64,000 nucleotides of DNA from Acidimicrobiia bacterium (GTDB taxonomy: Bacteria; Actinomycetota; Acidimicrobiia; IMCC26256; PALSA-610), in contig JAOSJK010000012.1 in assembly GCA_027494135.1 (NCBI GenBank), positions 129,001 through 193,000 of the forward strand, in the 5' to 3' direction. The first letter of the stretch is position 1, and the number at the start of each line of letters is the position of its first letter. The notes beneath the pieces were generated by a model. That model searched no databases. It saw only the letters and a list, made by a program, of their open reading frames with translations, and was not told the origin of the DNA. This document shows positions 21,503-31,174 of this stretch, piece after piece. Both the position numbers and the translations under genes were made by a program.

Positions 21503-21961
21503 CTAGGGCTCTGAGCCAAGGCTCGCCTTGACGTCTTCCCACGACTCATCGAGTGTCGTCGCGGTGCGATCGGCAGCTTCGGGACGGGAAGGGATCCGAG
21601 CTTCGATGTACTCGACCTGGTCTGGAACGATCATTCCCAGGTCCGTCGCCGCGGAGACGATGGCGCCGGGCGAGGAGCGTTCCGCCACCTCGAGCCGCAG
21701 CGTCTCGTAGCGTCGCTGCTCGAGCTCCTGACGCTCGGCGAGATCGGCGCGCACGAACTGGCCCTGGACGATCAGGACGCTGCTCGCGACCATCAGGAAG
21801 AGCGACGCCACCGACACGACCACGCCGGCGACGAGCGCCAGTCGCACGCGCCGACGCCGCCCGGCATCGGGGGCAGGCTGCAGGTGGCGCGCGCGTCCGC
21901 GTGGCGACGGAGCCGGCCGGACCGACTTCTGCGTGGCCCTCCGGGGCGCGGCGACGCTCAT
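21503..21961 (-). CDS. ftsL: FtsL-like divisome protein
   Basis: 152-aa bitopic protein. A basic N-terminal tail (residues 1-35) is followed by one transmembrane helix (about 38-62, ALVAGVVVSVASLFLMVASS) and a coiled coil (RADLAERQELEQRRYETL). It ends in the FtsL/DivIC-type signature DLGMIVPDQVEYIEAR. It links FtsQ and FtsB to the FtsWI synthase. ATG 21961 overlaps the rsmH stop as ATGA. Because rsmH has a frame error, rsmH and ftsL read as one open frame in the raw sequence; this is not a fusion protein. Confidence 0.87.
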   Translation of the reverse strand: MSVAAPRRATQKSVRPAPSPRGRARHLQPAPDAGRRRRVRLALVAGVVVSVASLFLMVASSVLIVQGQFVRADLAERQELEQRRYETLRLEVAERSSPGAIVSAATDLGMIVPDQVEYIEARIPSRPEAADRTATTLDESWEDVKASLGSEP

Positions 21962-22906
21962 CCGGCGGAGGCCGTGGGGAGGCGCTCGACGGCGCGGAGG
22001 CGGGCACTCTTCGAACGCGGGTTCTGCGCGACCTCGTCGGCGGAAGGACGCAGAGCCCTCCCTGGTCAGCACGCGCACCGCCCTCGTGCGACCCGGCTCC
22101 TCGACCGGGAAGTGCGGCAGCTCCGGAACAGTCTCCCCCGCCCAGTCACGGAACCGCTCCTTGACGATGCGGTCCTCCAGCGAGTGATAGGCGAGCACCA
22201 GCACACGCCCTCCGGGCCCTACGCGGTGCACCGAGGCGTCGAGGCCCTCCGCGAGGTTGGGCAGCTCCTTGTTGACCTCCATTCGGATCGCCTGGAAGGT
22301 CCGGCGCGCGGGGTGGCCCCCACGCCTGCGTGCCGGCCCGGGGATCGCGGCGACGATGGCATCGACGAGGTCGCGCGTCGTCGCCAGGGGGCGACGCGCG
22401 ACGATCGCGCGCGCGATCCTCCTGGCGTAGCGCTCCTCGCCATACCGGAAGATCAAATCGGCGAGCTCTTCCTGGGTGTAGTCGTTGACGACGGCGGCGG
22501 CCGTGAGGGCCTGCGCGGCGTCCATGCGCATGTCGAGGGGCGCGTCGAATCGGTAGGAGAAGCCCCTGTCGGGACGGTCCAGCTGCGGGCTGCTCACCCC
22601 CAGGTCCAGGAGCACTCCCATCACCTCTTCCTCGTCGTGCGGGATCACGTCCCGCATCCGTTCGAACCCTCCGTGCACCACCTCGGCCCTCCCGCCGAAG
22701 CGGGCGAGAGAGGTGCGGGCGGCGGCTACGGCTTCGGCGTCACGGTCGATCCCGAGGACCCGGATGTCGGGGCGGGCCTCGAGGAGCAGCGCAGCGTGAC
22801 CGCCGCCGCCCACCGTCCCGTCCACGATCAGGCCGGGTGGCACCGGGAGGAGAAGCTCCACCACCTCCCGACCCATCACCGGGAGATGCGGGAACTCCCC
22901 TTCCAA
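21958..22906 (-). CDS. rsmH: 16S rRNA (cytosine1402-N4)-methyltransferase RsmH (frameshift near 22063)
   Basis: Cytosolic SAM-dependent methyltransferase acting on C1402 of 16S rRNA (MraW). Motifs: HLPVMGREVVELL, SAM-binding VDGTVGGGGHA, VLGIDRDAEA, LDLGVSSPQLD, GFSYRFDAPLDMRMD, and RRTFQAIRMEVNKEL. The C-terminus is recovered by removing one G near 22063, giving LTRRALRPSADEVAQNPRSK (20 residues) and then SARLRAVERL, the normal family end. Corrected length is about 315 aa. It follows mraZ after 225 bases that hold no gene I can recognise. Confidence 0.94.
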
Positions 22907-23131
22907 CGCTGCTCCCTCGCTCGTCCGTGCACCGAGGCCGGGCCGCCGGACCCTTCTTCAGCCCCCCGGTCGGACGAGCGCCGCACGGGATTTCTCCCCC
23001 GTTGACGGCTCGGTCGAAGCGGGCGGAGTAGGGGCCTGCAACCGCGCCGGCCGAGGGGCTGAAGACGGGCCCGGAGCTCGGGCCTCGTCGTTGTCAATGT
23101 CTCTGTCAAGTTCGCTGCTGTCGTTGCTCCG

Positions 23132-23557
23132 CTAACCGATCTCCGCGAGACCGTCGGCCCGGCGCATCGCGTCGTCGGCGATCTGCTGACGCTCCGCGTA
23201 CGCCTCCGCGTTCCAGATGTCGACACGGTGGAAGTTGCCGGCGATCACGATCTCCTTGTCGAGCTCCGCGTACCTGCGGAGATGAGGGGGGACGGCCACC
23301 CTCCCCTGCTTGTCGGGCGTGAGCTCGACGGCTCCTGCGGCGAACCCCGCCGACGCCACGCGCTCGTGCGGTCCGCGTCTCCCGATCTCACGAGCCTGCT
23401 GGGCCACCTCGACGAAGGTCTCGTTCGGGTAGATCGAGAGGCAGCCATCGAGCCCCTTGGCCATCACAGGCCTCTCTCCGAGCTCCTCGCGATGACGGAC
23501 CGGGATGATGATCCGGCCCTTCCCGTCGAGGGAGTGCTCGTCCTCCCCCAGGAACAT
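23132..23557 (-). CDS. mraZ: MraZ transcriptional regulator
   Basis: 141 aa with two AbrB/SpoVT-like MraZ repeats. Repeat one has EHSLDGKGRIIIPVRHRE (about residues 7-24) and repeat two has VELTPDKQGRVAVPPHLR (about residues 77-94). MraZ binds direct repeats upstream of its own gene and represses or modulates the dcw operon. This is the first gene of the cluster, and its upstream region carries five suitable repeats. Confidence 0.96.
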   Translation of the reverse strand: MFLGEDEHSLDGKGRIIIPVRHREELGERPVMAKGLDGCLSIYPNETFVEVAQQAREIGRRGPHERVASAGFAAGAVELTPDKQGRVAVPPHLRRYAELDKEIVIAGNFHRVDIWNAEAYAERQQIADDAMRRADGLAEIG

Positions 23558-23599
23558 CTCGTCTCCACCACCTCTGCCCTCGCTGTGGGGTCACGTGTC

Positions 23600-23613
23600 G
23601 GGTGCATGCACCC
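23600..23613. promoter_or_regulatory. Perfect 14-bp palindrome in mraZ leader
   Basis: GGGTGCATGCACCC is a perfect palindrome between the predicted mraZ start of transcription and the mraZ ATG, touching the last MraZ box. It has no loop, so it suggests a dimeric DNA-binding site rather than an RNA hairpin. No regulator can be named. Confidence 0.4.
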
Positions 23614-23656
23614 CCTTCCACCACTTGGCGCCACCCTATGCCACTTCCCACCACCC
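23611..23656 (-). promoter_or_regulatory. Five MraZ boxes at 10-bp spacing
   Basis: On the minus strand five hexamers follow each other with 4-base spacers: GGGTGG, AAGTGG, GGGTGG, AAGTGG, AGGGGG (plus coordinates 23651-56, 23641-46, 23631-36, 23621-26, 23611-16). The exact 10-bp period and GTGG core match known MraZ operators, which are arrays of GTGGG-type repeats bound by the MraZ ring. Confidence 0.8.
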
Positions 23657-23661
23657 GTCAA
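23633..23661 (-). promoter_or_regulatory. Predicted mraZ (dcw) promoter
   Basis: The minus strand has TTGACG (23656-23661), a 17-base spacer, then TAGGGT (23633-23638). This is a sigma-A-like -35/-10 pair lying inside the MraZ box array. MraZ bound there would block RNA polymerase, giving autoregulation of the whole cluster. Confidence 0.65.
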
Positions 23662-23820
23662 TCCCTGAGACCCACATTCCTCCCCCTCGGCGTCCGGATC
23701 GCGCCCCGCCGCTCCCCCGGGCCCCGTTGCCCGCCCCCGTCCGGCCGCGCGGGAGCCCCGAGGGTCTTCGGTGGGGAGCGGAGGCGCGCCGGACCGGACG
23801 CGCCGAGGGCGGGGTCCCGG

Positions 23821-24335
23821 CTAGGCCGGGACCGCCGCGAGGGCCGCGTCGCTGAAGTACTGGTGCCAGTCCGGGTCGATCGTCTCGGCGCCGGTCACTA
23901 TCCAGAGCCCCGCATGAGGTGCCCTGGGCGGTCGTCGCAGCACCAGATCACACTCGGAGAGGAGTCGGTCTTCCTTGCGGGCGTTGCAGGAGCGGCAGGA
24001 CGCGACGACGTTCTCCCACTCGTGCCCGCCGCCGCGCGAACGCGGAAGCACGTGGTCGATGTTCTCCGCGGGCGGCCGCAGTACTGGCACCGGTTCCCGT
24101 CGCGGGCGAAGACGGCACGGCGCGAGAGCGGCACGGTCACCCGGAAGGGCACTCTCACGTAGTGGACCAGACGCAGCACCGACGGCACCGGCACGACACG
24201 GCGCTCGGAGCGGAACTCCGCGCAGTTGCGGTGGACGATCTCCGCCTTCTCTTTCAGCACCAGCATGACGGCGCGCCGCGCCGGCAGCAGGCAGAGCGGC
24301 TCGAAGGTCGCGTTGAGCAGCAACGCACGTCCCAA
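23821..24335 (-). CDS. HNH endonuclease family protein (frameshift near 24070)
   Basis: About 171 aa when corrected. The N-terminus RALLLNATFEPLCLLPARRA is a block I recognise from a widespread actinobacterial HNH protein of this size. The HNH domain has FARDGNRCQYCG, a frame break near 24070 (one C missing), then ENIDHVLPRSRGG, WENVVASCRSCNARK. The two CxxC pairs bind zinc, and His-Asn-His forms the beta-beta-alpha metal site. Substrate and role are unknown; conservation suggests a housekeeping or DNA-repair function. A TTG at 24335 is the likely start. Between its stop and mraZ, apart from the mraZ control region, about 160 bases hold nothing recognisable. Confidence 0.82.
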
Positions 24336-24378
24336 GCCGGGGCCCTCCTCGGGCGATCGGACGGTGGTCCGGGGCAGT

Positions 24379-24666
24379 CTACCGGCGACGGTCCCGGCAC
24401 CAACGCAGATACGTGACCACATCACCGGCCTCCGGGACGGCGTCCTCCCCGTACGCCGTCTCGAGCCGGAACCGGAGGTAACCACGGTCGGGAAGCGGCA
24501 GGAACGGTGGGCGCCGCCACCAGGTGGGCCGGGCCATCCTCTGAGCCTGACGCAGCGCCGTGACCCACAGCTCGGGATGGGCCAGCAGGACGGCGAGCGC
24601 GCGGAGGAACGCCGCCCACATCGCCGGCCGTCCGTGAACCCGCTCCCTCTGCGCCATGGCCGCCAT
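24379..24666 (-). CDS. Small conserved actinobacterial protein, unknown function
   Basis: 95 aa (or 92 from ATG 24657). It contains LLAHPELWVTALRQAQRMA, WWRRPPFLPLPD and the C-terminal YLRFRLETAYG with DVVTYLRWCRD. I recognise this Trp/Pro-rich pattern as a small uncharacterised actinobacterial family. There is no clear transmembrane segment beyond a moderately hydrophobic N-terminal helix. It lies just upstream of the HNH gene on the same strand and divergent from moxR. Confidence 0.65.
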   Translation of the reverse strand: MAAMAQRERVHGRPAMWAAFLRALAVLLAHPELWVTALRQAQRMARPTWWRRPPFLPLPDRGYLRFRLETAYGEDAVPEAGDVVTYLRWCRDRRR

Positions 24667-24756
24667 CTCCGGGCACGCTAGCGTTGTCCCGTCCAGGCCC
24701 GCGACCGAGGCGGAGGTCCGAGCCCCCTGCAGGATCCGACCCGGAGGTCCGACTCG

Positions 24757-25732
24757 TTGGCCCAGCCGGCCCCCGACACCGAGACGACCTTCCGGGAGCT
24801 CTTCGAGTCGCTCACCCACCAGGTGGAGCGCGTCCTGAGAGGCAAGCGCCGCCCCGTCCACCTCGCCCTGGTCTGCCTCTTCGCCGAAGGGCACCTGCTG
24901 ATCGAGGACGTTCCCGGCGTCGGCAAGACGTCGCTGGCGAAGTCGATCGCCCGCGCGATCGGCGGCTCGTGGCACCGCATCCAGTTCACTCCCGACCTGC
25001 TGCCGTCCGACGTCACCGGCGTCTCGGTGTGGGACCGCGCACGCAGCGACTTCGAGTTCCGGCCCGGAGGCGTCTTCGCGAACGTGGTCCTCGCCGACGA
25101 GATCAACCGGGCGTCGCCCAAGACACAGTCGGCGCTCCTCGAGGCGATGGAGGAGCGCCAGGTGACCGTAGACACGACGACGCACCCGCTGGCGGCTCCC
25201 TTCATGGTCATCGCGACCCAGAACCCGATCGAGCTCGAGGGCACGTACCCCTTGCCGGAGGCCCAGCTCGACCGCTTCCTCATGCGTCTTCGGATCGGTT
25301 ACCCGGATCGTGCCGCTGAGCTCGACATCCTCGAGACCCACGGCAGCGACACCGTCACCCCCGAGGACCTGACACCGGTGACCGACGACGGCGTCGTAGC
25401 GGCATGGACACGCGAGATCGCCAAGATCCACGTGGCGACGGAGGTACAGCGCTACATCGTCGATCTGGCGGACGCGACTCGGAGGCACCGCGATCTTCTT
25501 CTCGGCGTCAGCCCGCGCGGAACCCTCGCCCTGCAGCGCGCCACGCGAGCGCTCGCCGCGAGCCTGGGTCGCGACTACGCCGTCCCCGACGACGTGAAGG
25601 CCCTCGCCCCCGTCGGTGCTCGAACACCGGCTGATCCTCTCGCCGGAGGCTCAGATGCGCGGCGCCACGTCCGCGAACGTCGTCGCAGGCGTCCTCGAGA
25701 CGGTGCCGGCCCCGGCCGCACGCGGCGACTGA
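24757..25732 (+). CDS. moxR: MoxR-type AAA+ ATPase (frameshift near 25607)
   Basis: About 325 aa. Walker A is EDVPGVGKTSLAKSIA and Walker B is VLADEINRASPKTQSALLEAM. Other MoxR blocks are FQFTPDLLPSDVTG-like QFTPDLLPSDVTGVSVWD, ATQNPIELEGTYPLPEAQLD and GVSPRGTLAL. MoxR ATPases act as chaperones for co-encoded VWA, DUF58 or transglutaminase proteins. The TTG start at 24757 has a GGAG 8 bases upstream. One extra C near 25607 breaks the frame; the corrected end is VLEHRLILSPEAQMRG through a TGA at 25730-25732. Confidence 0.9.
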
Positions 25733-25739
25733 GGGTCAG

Positions 25740-26921
25740 GTGCCGACCCGGCGCGGATGGTCGCTCCTGGGTGCCGTGGCCGGGCTCTACGCCGGAGCGC
25801 TGCTCCTCGGACTCGCCCCCCTCGCAGTCCTGGCCGCCCAGGGCGGCGTCCTCCTCGCCGGTGCCCTCACCTGGACCCGCACCCGCCACCCCCACATCAG
25901 CGCGACGCGTGAGGTGAGCGATCGCCTCCAGGTCGGCGTCGAGGGAAGCGTTGCCATCCAGGTCACCAACACCGGCGACAGGCGGACGCCGACGATCGCC
26001 GTCACCGACACCGTCGCAGGGGGCCGCCGGACGGCGCGCTTCCTGCTGAACCCGATGGCTCCCGGCGAATCGTCGAGTGCCCGGTACCCGATCCCGACCG
26101 AGCGCCGCGGTCGCTACCGGATCGGCCCGATGCGCAGAGCAGTCGGCGACCCGTTCGGCCTGACCGGCGAGCGCCAGCAGATCTCCGGCACGACCGAGGT
26201 GGTCGTACACCCGCGCGTGCACGACGTGATGCCGCTTCCCGAGAGCGGCGGCGACGATCTCGACTACGACGCGGCCAACGTCCGCGGCAGGCCCGAGCCC
26301 GGCGGCGAGTTCCACACGCTGCGCGACTACGAGCACGGCGACGACCTCCGACGCGTCCACTGGCGCTCCACTGCTCGACGTGGCTCGCTGATGATCCGCC
26401 AGGAAGAGGCGCGCAGACGCGCGCCGGTGCTCGTCCTCCTCGACACCCGCCCCGGAAGACACGACCGCACATCCTTCGAGGTGGCCGTGGAGGCTGCCGC
26501 TTCGGTCGTGGCGGCGCTGGACCGCGACGGCCGGCCGGTCACCTTGATGACGACCTCCGGCGAGCGCCTCGGCTCTCCCGGCCGGCGCCACATGGCGACC
26601 GTGCTCGACGCCCTCGCCGTGGTCGAGCCCGGTGGGCCCGACCACCTGACGACGCTCCTCGGCCGCCACCGCGCAGCGGCGCTGGTGGCGGTCATGGGCC
26701 GGATGCACGGCGTGGACACCTCCGCCCTGAACCTCCTCGTGCGCGGCCCCGGCCTACTCGCCGTCGTCGCGACCAGGAGCGCCACAGATGCCCTACCGCC
26801 GAGGCGCGGCACGAGCATCCTGGTGCCTGCCGGACACGACACTCCTTTTCGGGATGCATGGAACGAGTGCATGGTGCGATGGGAAAACGGGACAGCGCGC
26901 CGGCGTCCGGCCTCGCTCTAG
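25740..26921 (+). CDS. DUF58 domain membrane protein
   Basis: 393 aa, intact. An N-terminal hydrophobic hairpin (about residues 8-43) is followed by an Ig-like region and the DUF58 core with GEFHTLRDYEHGDDLRRVHW and STARRGSLMIRQ. A VWA-like segment VLVLLDTRPGRHDR comes next. GTG 25740 is 7 bases after moxR. The moxR-DUF58-transglutaminase order is a conserved envelope-linked module of uncertain biochemical role. Confidence 0.87.
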   Translation: MPTRRGWSLLGAVAGLYAGALLLGLAPLAVLAAQGGVLLAGALTWTRTRHPHISATREVSDRLQVGVEGSVAIQVTNTGDRRTPTIAVTDTVAGGRRTARFLLNPMAPGESSSARYPIPTERRGRYRIGPMRRAVGDPFGLTGERQQISGTTEVVVHPRVHDVMPLPESGGDDLDYDAANVRGRPEPGGEFHTLRDYEHGDDLRRVHWRSTARRGSLMIRQEEARRRAPVLVLLDTRPGRHDRTSFEVAVEAAASVVAALDRDGRPVTLMTTSGERLGSPGRRHMATVLDALAVVEPGGPDHLTTLLGRHRAAALVAVMGRMHGVDTSALNLLVRGPGLLAVVATRSATDALPPRRGTSILVPAGHDTPFRDAWNECMVRWENGTARRRPASL

Positions 26922-29159
26922 CCGCGCTCTGCGCCGCCGCCGCGCCGACCCTGCTGCGCGTCTTCTCGGGCGCGTCATGGATGGCCGCCGCTCTCGCCGC
27001 CGCCGCAGGTCCGCATCTGATCGCAGCGTGGGACCGTCGGCGCGCACGTCCGCTCCCGATGCCGGTCACGCTCGTCTCCGCCGCGGTGGGCGTCGCGTTC
27101 TGCATGGTCGTCGTGGAGCCCGACACGACCTTCCTGGGCCTTCCGACCCCTTCGACGGTCGGAGCCTTCCCTGCGCGGGATCGCCGATGCCCCCGACGTG
27201 CTGCGCACGGCCGTCGTCCCCGTGGAGCCCGCCGGCGCGGCACTGCTCCTCGCACTCGTGTCGCTGTGGGGGGCGTCGACGACGGCCGCCAGGCTCGACC
27301 GAGCCGCAGGCGGCTCCCTCGTGGCGGTCGCTCCGAGCCTGGTCCTCTTCGTGGCGGTGATCGCCCTCGGTTCGGGCGCCTACACCGCTGTCACGGTCGC
27401 CTACGGGGTAGCGGTGACCGCGTATCTGCTCGCGGGCAGCATCGAGCACCTGACCGGGAGCTACTCGTGGGCTCCCGGGGCCCGGCGACGGAGAGGGCTG
27501 CGCGGCCTGACGATCGGCGGGCTCGCCGCGGGAGCGCTCGCCGTGGCGGCTGGAGCGGTGGTCGGCCCATCGCTGCCCGGAGCGTCCGGATCCGCGATCC
27601 TCGACTACCGCGAACTCGGCGAGGGCCAGGGGCCCGGTAGCTGGCAGACGATCTCTCCGCTGGTGGACATCCGCGGTCGCCTCTCACAGAACCCTCCTGC
27701 CGAGGTGTTCACCGTTCAGAGCGACCGGGAGGCGTACTGGCGTCTGGTCGCGCTCGACGAGTTCGACGGCTCCGCCTGGGTACTCGGCAGGAGCGAGGCT
27801 CCCCCGGCGGCCGGCGGGCTCCCGGAGGGCGGCGCCGGGCCGGTCCCGTCCGTGGAGGTGCGACAGCACTTCGAGATCGGCGCGCTCTCGTCGCGCTGGC
27901 TGCCGGCCGTCTACCGGCCGATTGCGATCGAGATGGCCGACGCGTACGTGATCGAGGACGCGCTCACGCTCGTCGCGTCCGACGATCTCTCCGCAGGTGT
28001 CGAGTACGGGGTCGTGTCGCAGGTCGCGACCCCCGGTGTGGCCGACCTCGCCGCTTCGGCACCGGTTCGGAGCGACGAGTGGTCGCGCTACCTGGCGTTG
28101 CCCGCCGACTTCCCCGACCGCGTCACCGATCTCGCGCGCAGCATCGTCGACTCCGCCCCGTCCGGCTCTCCGTATGACCGGGCGCTCGCACTCCAGGGCT
28201 GGCTACGCGACCCGGGACGCTTCACCTACACCCTCGACGCGCGCAGCGGCCACGACTCGAGCGCGATCGAGACCTTTCTCTTCGAGACGCGCCGCGGCTA
28301 CTGCGAGCAGTTCGCGGGGACGTTCGCTGCGATGGCACGCTCGGTCGGCCTCCCCACTCGCGTGGCCGTCGGGTTCACGGCCGGAACACTCGATCCCGAG
28401 GCCGGCATCTACCGAGTGACATCGAAGGATGCGCACGCATGGCCCGAGGTGTACCTGTCGGGCATCGGCTGGACGGCGTTCGAGCCGACGCCCGGCCGCT
28501 TCGAGCCCACCGAGGGGGATCCGACCGGCACCCAGGCCGAACGCGACGCATCCACCCCGACCGGAACTGCGACGACCGCCGTCCCGACGCCGACGACCAC
28601 CGCACCGGAGGCGACCCTGCCCTCGTTCCCGGAGTCCGACGACGCGCCCGGCCTGAGCGTCGAGACCGCCTCCGGCGACGAGGGGGGCTCTCGGGCAGGT
28701 ACCGTCGTCAACACCCTGGTCTTCGTCGCGGCTCTAGGGATCGCCCTCGCGCTGGCCTACGTTGCGATCGTGTCTCTCGTCGTCGTCGGGCGCCGCGCAG
28801 CGCGCCGACGCGCCGCCACCAACCGTGAGCGCGTCACCGGCGCCTGGGACGAGGCCACCGACCGTCTCGCCGAGGTCGGCATCGAGCGCAGGCCGTCAGC
28901 CACGCCGTACGAGTTCGCTCTGCGCTACGCGCCGGCGCACGGCGCGGGGACGGCAGGGCCCGCTCTCATGGAGCTCGCCCAGCTGCACACCGCAGCCGTC
29001 TTCTCTCCGGACGAGCCCAGCGACGACGAAGTGGCGGAGGCCTGGGAGCACGCGACGCGGATTCGCACAGCGTTGAGTGGTTCGGGTCGCGCCGGCGCGC
29101 GCTGGCGCCGGCGGCTCGACCCTCGACAGCTTCGTCGTCGCGGACGCCGCAACGAGTGA
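26879..29159 (+). CDS. TgpA-like membrane transglutaminase (frameshift near 27172)
   Basis: About 760 aa. An N-terminal multi-helix membrane region of about six hydrophobic segments is followed by an extracytoplasmic transglutaminase-like domain with the Cys-His-Asp set: RRGYCEQFAGTFAAMARS, SKDAHAWPEVYL and GWTAFEPTPGR. A Thr/Pro-rich linker, another transmembrane helix (about VVNTLVFVAALGIALALAY) and a cytoplasmic DUF4129-like tail follow. The frame breaks near 27172 within the membrane region. The start ATG 26879 lies inside the end of the DUF58 gene. Targets are unknown; the family is essential in Pseudomonas. Confidence 0.87.
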
Positions 29160-29173
29160 TCCGGACCGTGTCC

Positions 29174-29609
29174 TCAGCCGGTCGCAGGGCGCGGTTCGCG
29201 GAGGTGGCTCACGAAGGCGGCTCGCTCCTCCTCGAACGCACGGACATCGGCGCCGACCTCGTCGGCGAAGTGGTCGACAGCAACGAAGAGCCCGAGCTGG
29301 CCGGCGCGGAGCGCGTCGAGGATCTGGCCGTCGTCACGGCACGCCCACACCGTCGCCCCGTCCGTGACCAGGCGCAGACCCGCGAGGTCCTCGCCGGCAC
29401 CTGCCACGTACCCGATCGCCCGTTCGGATCCTCGAGAGAGAGAGGCCCGCGTCGAGAAGAGAGCGCACCACCCGAAGGGCGACGAGGTCTCGGAACTCGT
29501 AGCCCCGTTCCGCCCCCGAAGGCGGTACCAGACCCGTCTGTGCCCAGTGGCGGATCTGCGAGACGGAGCAGCCGGCAAGGCGCGCCGCCTGCGTGGTGGT
29601 GAAGGCCAC
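29174..29609 (-). CDS. MerR-like helix-turn-helix protein (frameshift near 29440)
   Basis: About 145 aa. The N-terminal winged HTH, FTTTQAARLAGCSVSQIRHW (about residues 3-22) with the wing GAERGYEFRDLVALR, is MerR-like. After a frame break near 29440 a C-terminal segment follows (AIGYVAGAGEDLAGLRLVTD) that resembles no ligand domain I can name. The GTG at 29609 lies 4 bases after the DUF3040 stop, so the two are probably co-transcribed. It converges on the transglutaminase gene. Confidence 0.7.
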
Positions 29610-29613
29610 CGGG

Positions 29614-29990
29614 TCAGTCGTCGCTACGACGGAATCGCTCGCGCCACGCGCCGCCGTCGCCGAACGGGTTCCGGACTCCCCCTCGGCACGGGTGCGACCG
29701 GTGATGCTGTTCAGGGCACCCTTGCCCATCCGGCGGAGGTTGCGCTCCACGACGAATAGGGCACCGAGCATTATGCAGAAGCCCACGAACGCCAGGACGA
29801 TGCTCGACGTGAACGTGAAGACCATCAGGCCTAGACCGAAGACGAATGCCAGCACAGCCCACTTGATCGCGTGCGCAGCGTGTCGGTAGAGGGTCGTACG
29901 CGAGACCTGCTCCACGAGGGCGGGGTCGGTCGCGTTGAGCTGCGCCTCGATCTCCCGGAGGATCTTCTGCTCTTCATCGGAGAGCGGCAT
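29614..29990 (-). CDS. DUF3040 membrane protein (frameshift near 29680)
   Basis: About 125 aa. The N-terminus MPLSDEEQKILREIEAQL is the DUF3040 signature. Two adjacent transmembrane helices (about residues 43-80) are followed by a basic loop and, after restoring one G near 29680, the Arg-rich end NPFGDGGAWRERFRRSDD. In the raw sequence the frame runs on into the MerR-like gene; the correction separates them. DUF3040 proteins are actinobacterial and uncharacterised, often near division genes. Confidence 0.78.
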
Positions 29991-30114
29991 CGCGTCCCCA
30001 GGTGTCGTTGGAACCGGCTGCCGCAGGCACGGCCTCCGCGGGCGCCATTGTCGCGCATGACGTAACCCTCAACAACGCGGGACTCGCCCGCCGCATCGGG
30101 CCGGCGCGCCCGGC

Positions 30115-31169
30115 TCACCCAGCATGGGCAACCGGGGCCCCGCCGGCCTCCGAGGAGCGGTACGCGGCATCCACCAGGCGGTGTGCTGCCAGGGCCTCCG
30201 CCGCCGCCGGATGCCCCCGCGCCTCGCCGCCGCGGGCGGCAAGGTCGTCGAGGAACGCCTTGCTCGGCGCGGCGTAGTGGGCGATGGCGTTCCTGAACTC
30301 CTCGGGAACCGTGAGGGTGGCGACCCACTCGGGCGCCTCCCCTCGACGATCTCCAGCCCGTCCGACGTCTGGATGTGCAGGGGGCCGAGATAGTCGTCCT
30401 CCGTGAAGAGCAGAGCGTCCTCGCAGAACACCTCCAGGCGGCGGCTCGACTCACGACTCAGGATCTGGTGCCAGACACTGACCAGGGTCGCCGTCGAGCC
30501 ACCTTCGTAGGCGAGCGTGAGAGCGGCGACGTTCTCGATGCCGGCGTGCCCGAAGGTGGCAGCGGTGCTCGCCGAGACCGAGACCGGGTCGCCGAGCAAC
30601 CAGCGCAGAACGTCGATGTCGTGGATCGAGTGCTCGATGAGCGTCCCACCGCCCGCCAACGAGGCTTCCGCCCTCCAGGTCGAGCCGTACATTCCCTGGA
30701 TCGGGAAGTACTGGTCGTCACGCATGATCGTGGCCAGCGGCCGCCCGTACCGGCCGGACTCGATGATCCTGCCCATCTCGGCGAAGACGGGCGACCACCT
30801 CAGCACCAACCCAACCTGGTGCGGCACCCGCTCCAGCGCCGCGGCCGCGCGCTCGCAGAGGTCGAGCGTCGGGGCGAGCGGCTTCTCGCAGAACACCGGC
30901 AATCCCCGCTCGGCGGCGGCCTCCACGGCCTCGAGGTGCCCGGCCGTCCAGGTGCAGATCCAGACGACGTCCACCCCGTCGAGGAGCTCGTCGAGCGACC
31001 CCACGGCCCGCCCCCCGTGGCTCCGCGCCACTCTCTCGGCGCGCTCGCGGTCGGTGTCGAAGGTGGATGCCAGCTCCGCTTCGACGAGCCCGTTCTCGGC
31101 GAGCTGCTGAAGCGCGTACGCGTGCACGGAGCCGATGAGCCCACAGCCTGCCAACCCGATCCGCATCAT
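30115..31169 (-). CDS. Gfo/Idh/MocA family NAD(P)-dependent oxidoreductase (frameshift near 30338)
   Basis: About 351 aa. The N-terminal Rossmann fold has IGLAGCGLIGSVHAYAL and the catalytic EKP motif in VFCEKPLAPT. A C-terminal alpha/beta domain has GGGTLIEHSIHDIDVLRWLLG, with the conserved His and Asp. One G is missing near 30338; the corrected C-terminus continues APEWVATLTVPEEFRNAIAH. The sugar or polyol substrate cannot be told from sequence. It starts 5 bases after the dinB stop, so it is probably in the same transcript. Confidence 0.87.
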
Positions 31170-31174
31170 CGTCG

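Noticed and set aside
21503..22906. A single 467-aa open frame joining RsmH and FtsL
   Set aside because: Removing one G near 22063 restores the normal RsmH C-terminus and a TGA that overlaps the FtsL ATG. The fusion is an artefact of a frame error.
29334..29990. Apparent fusion of a DUF3040 membrane protein to a MerR-like HTH
   Set aside because: Restoring one G near 29680 gives the usual Arg-rich DUF3040 end and a stop at 29614, with a separate GTG start for the HTH gene at 29609.
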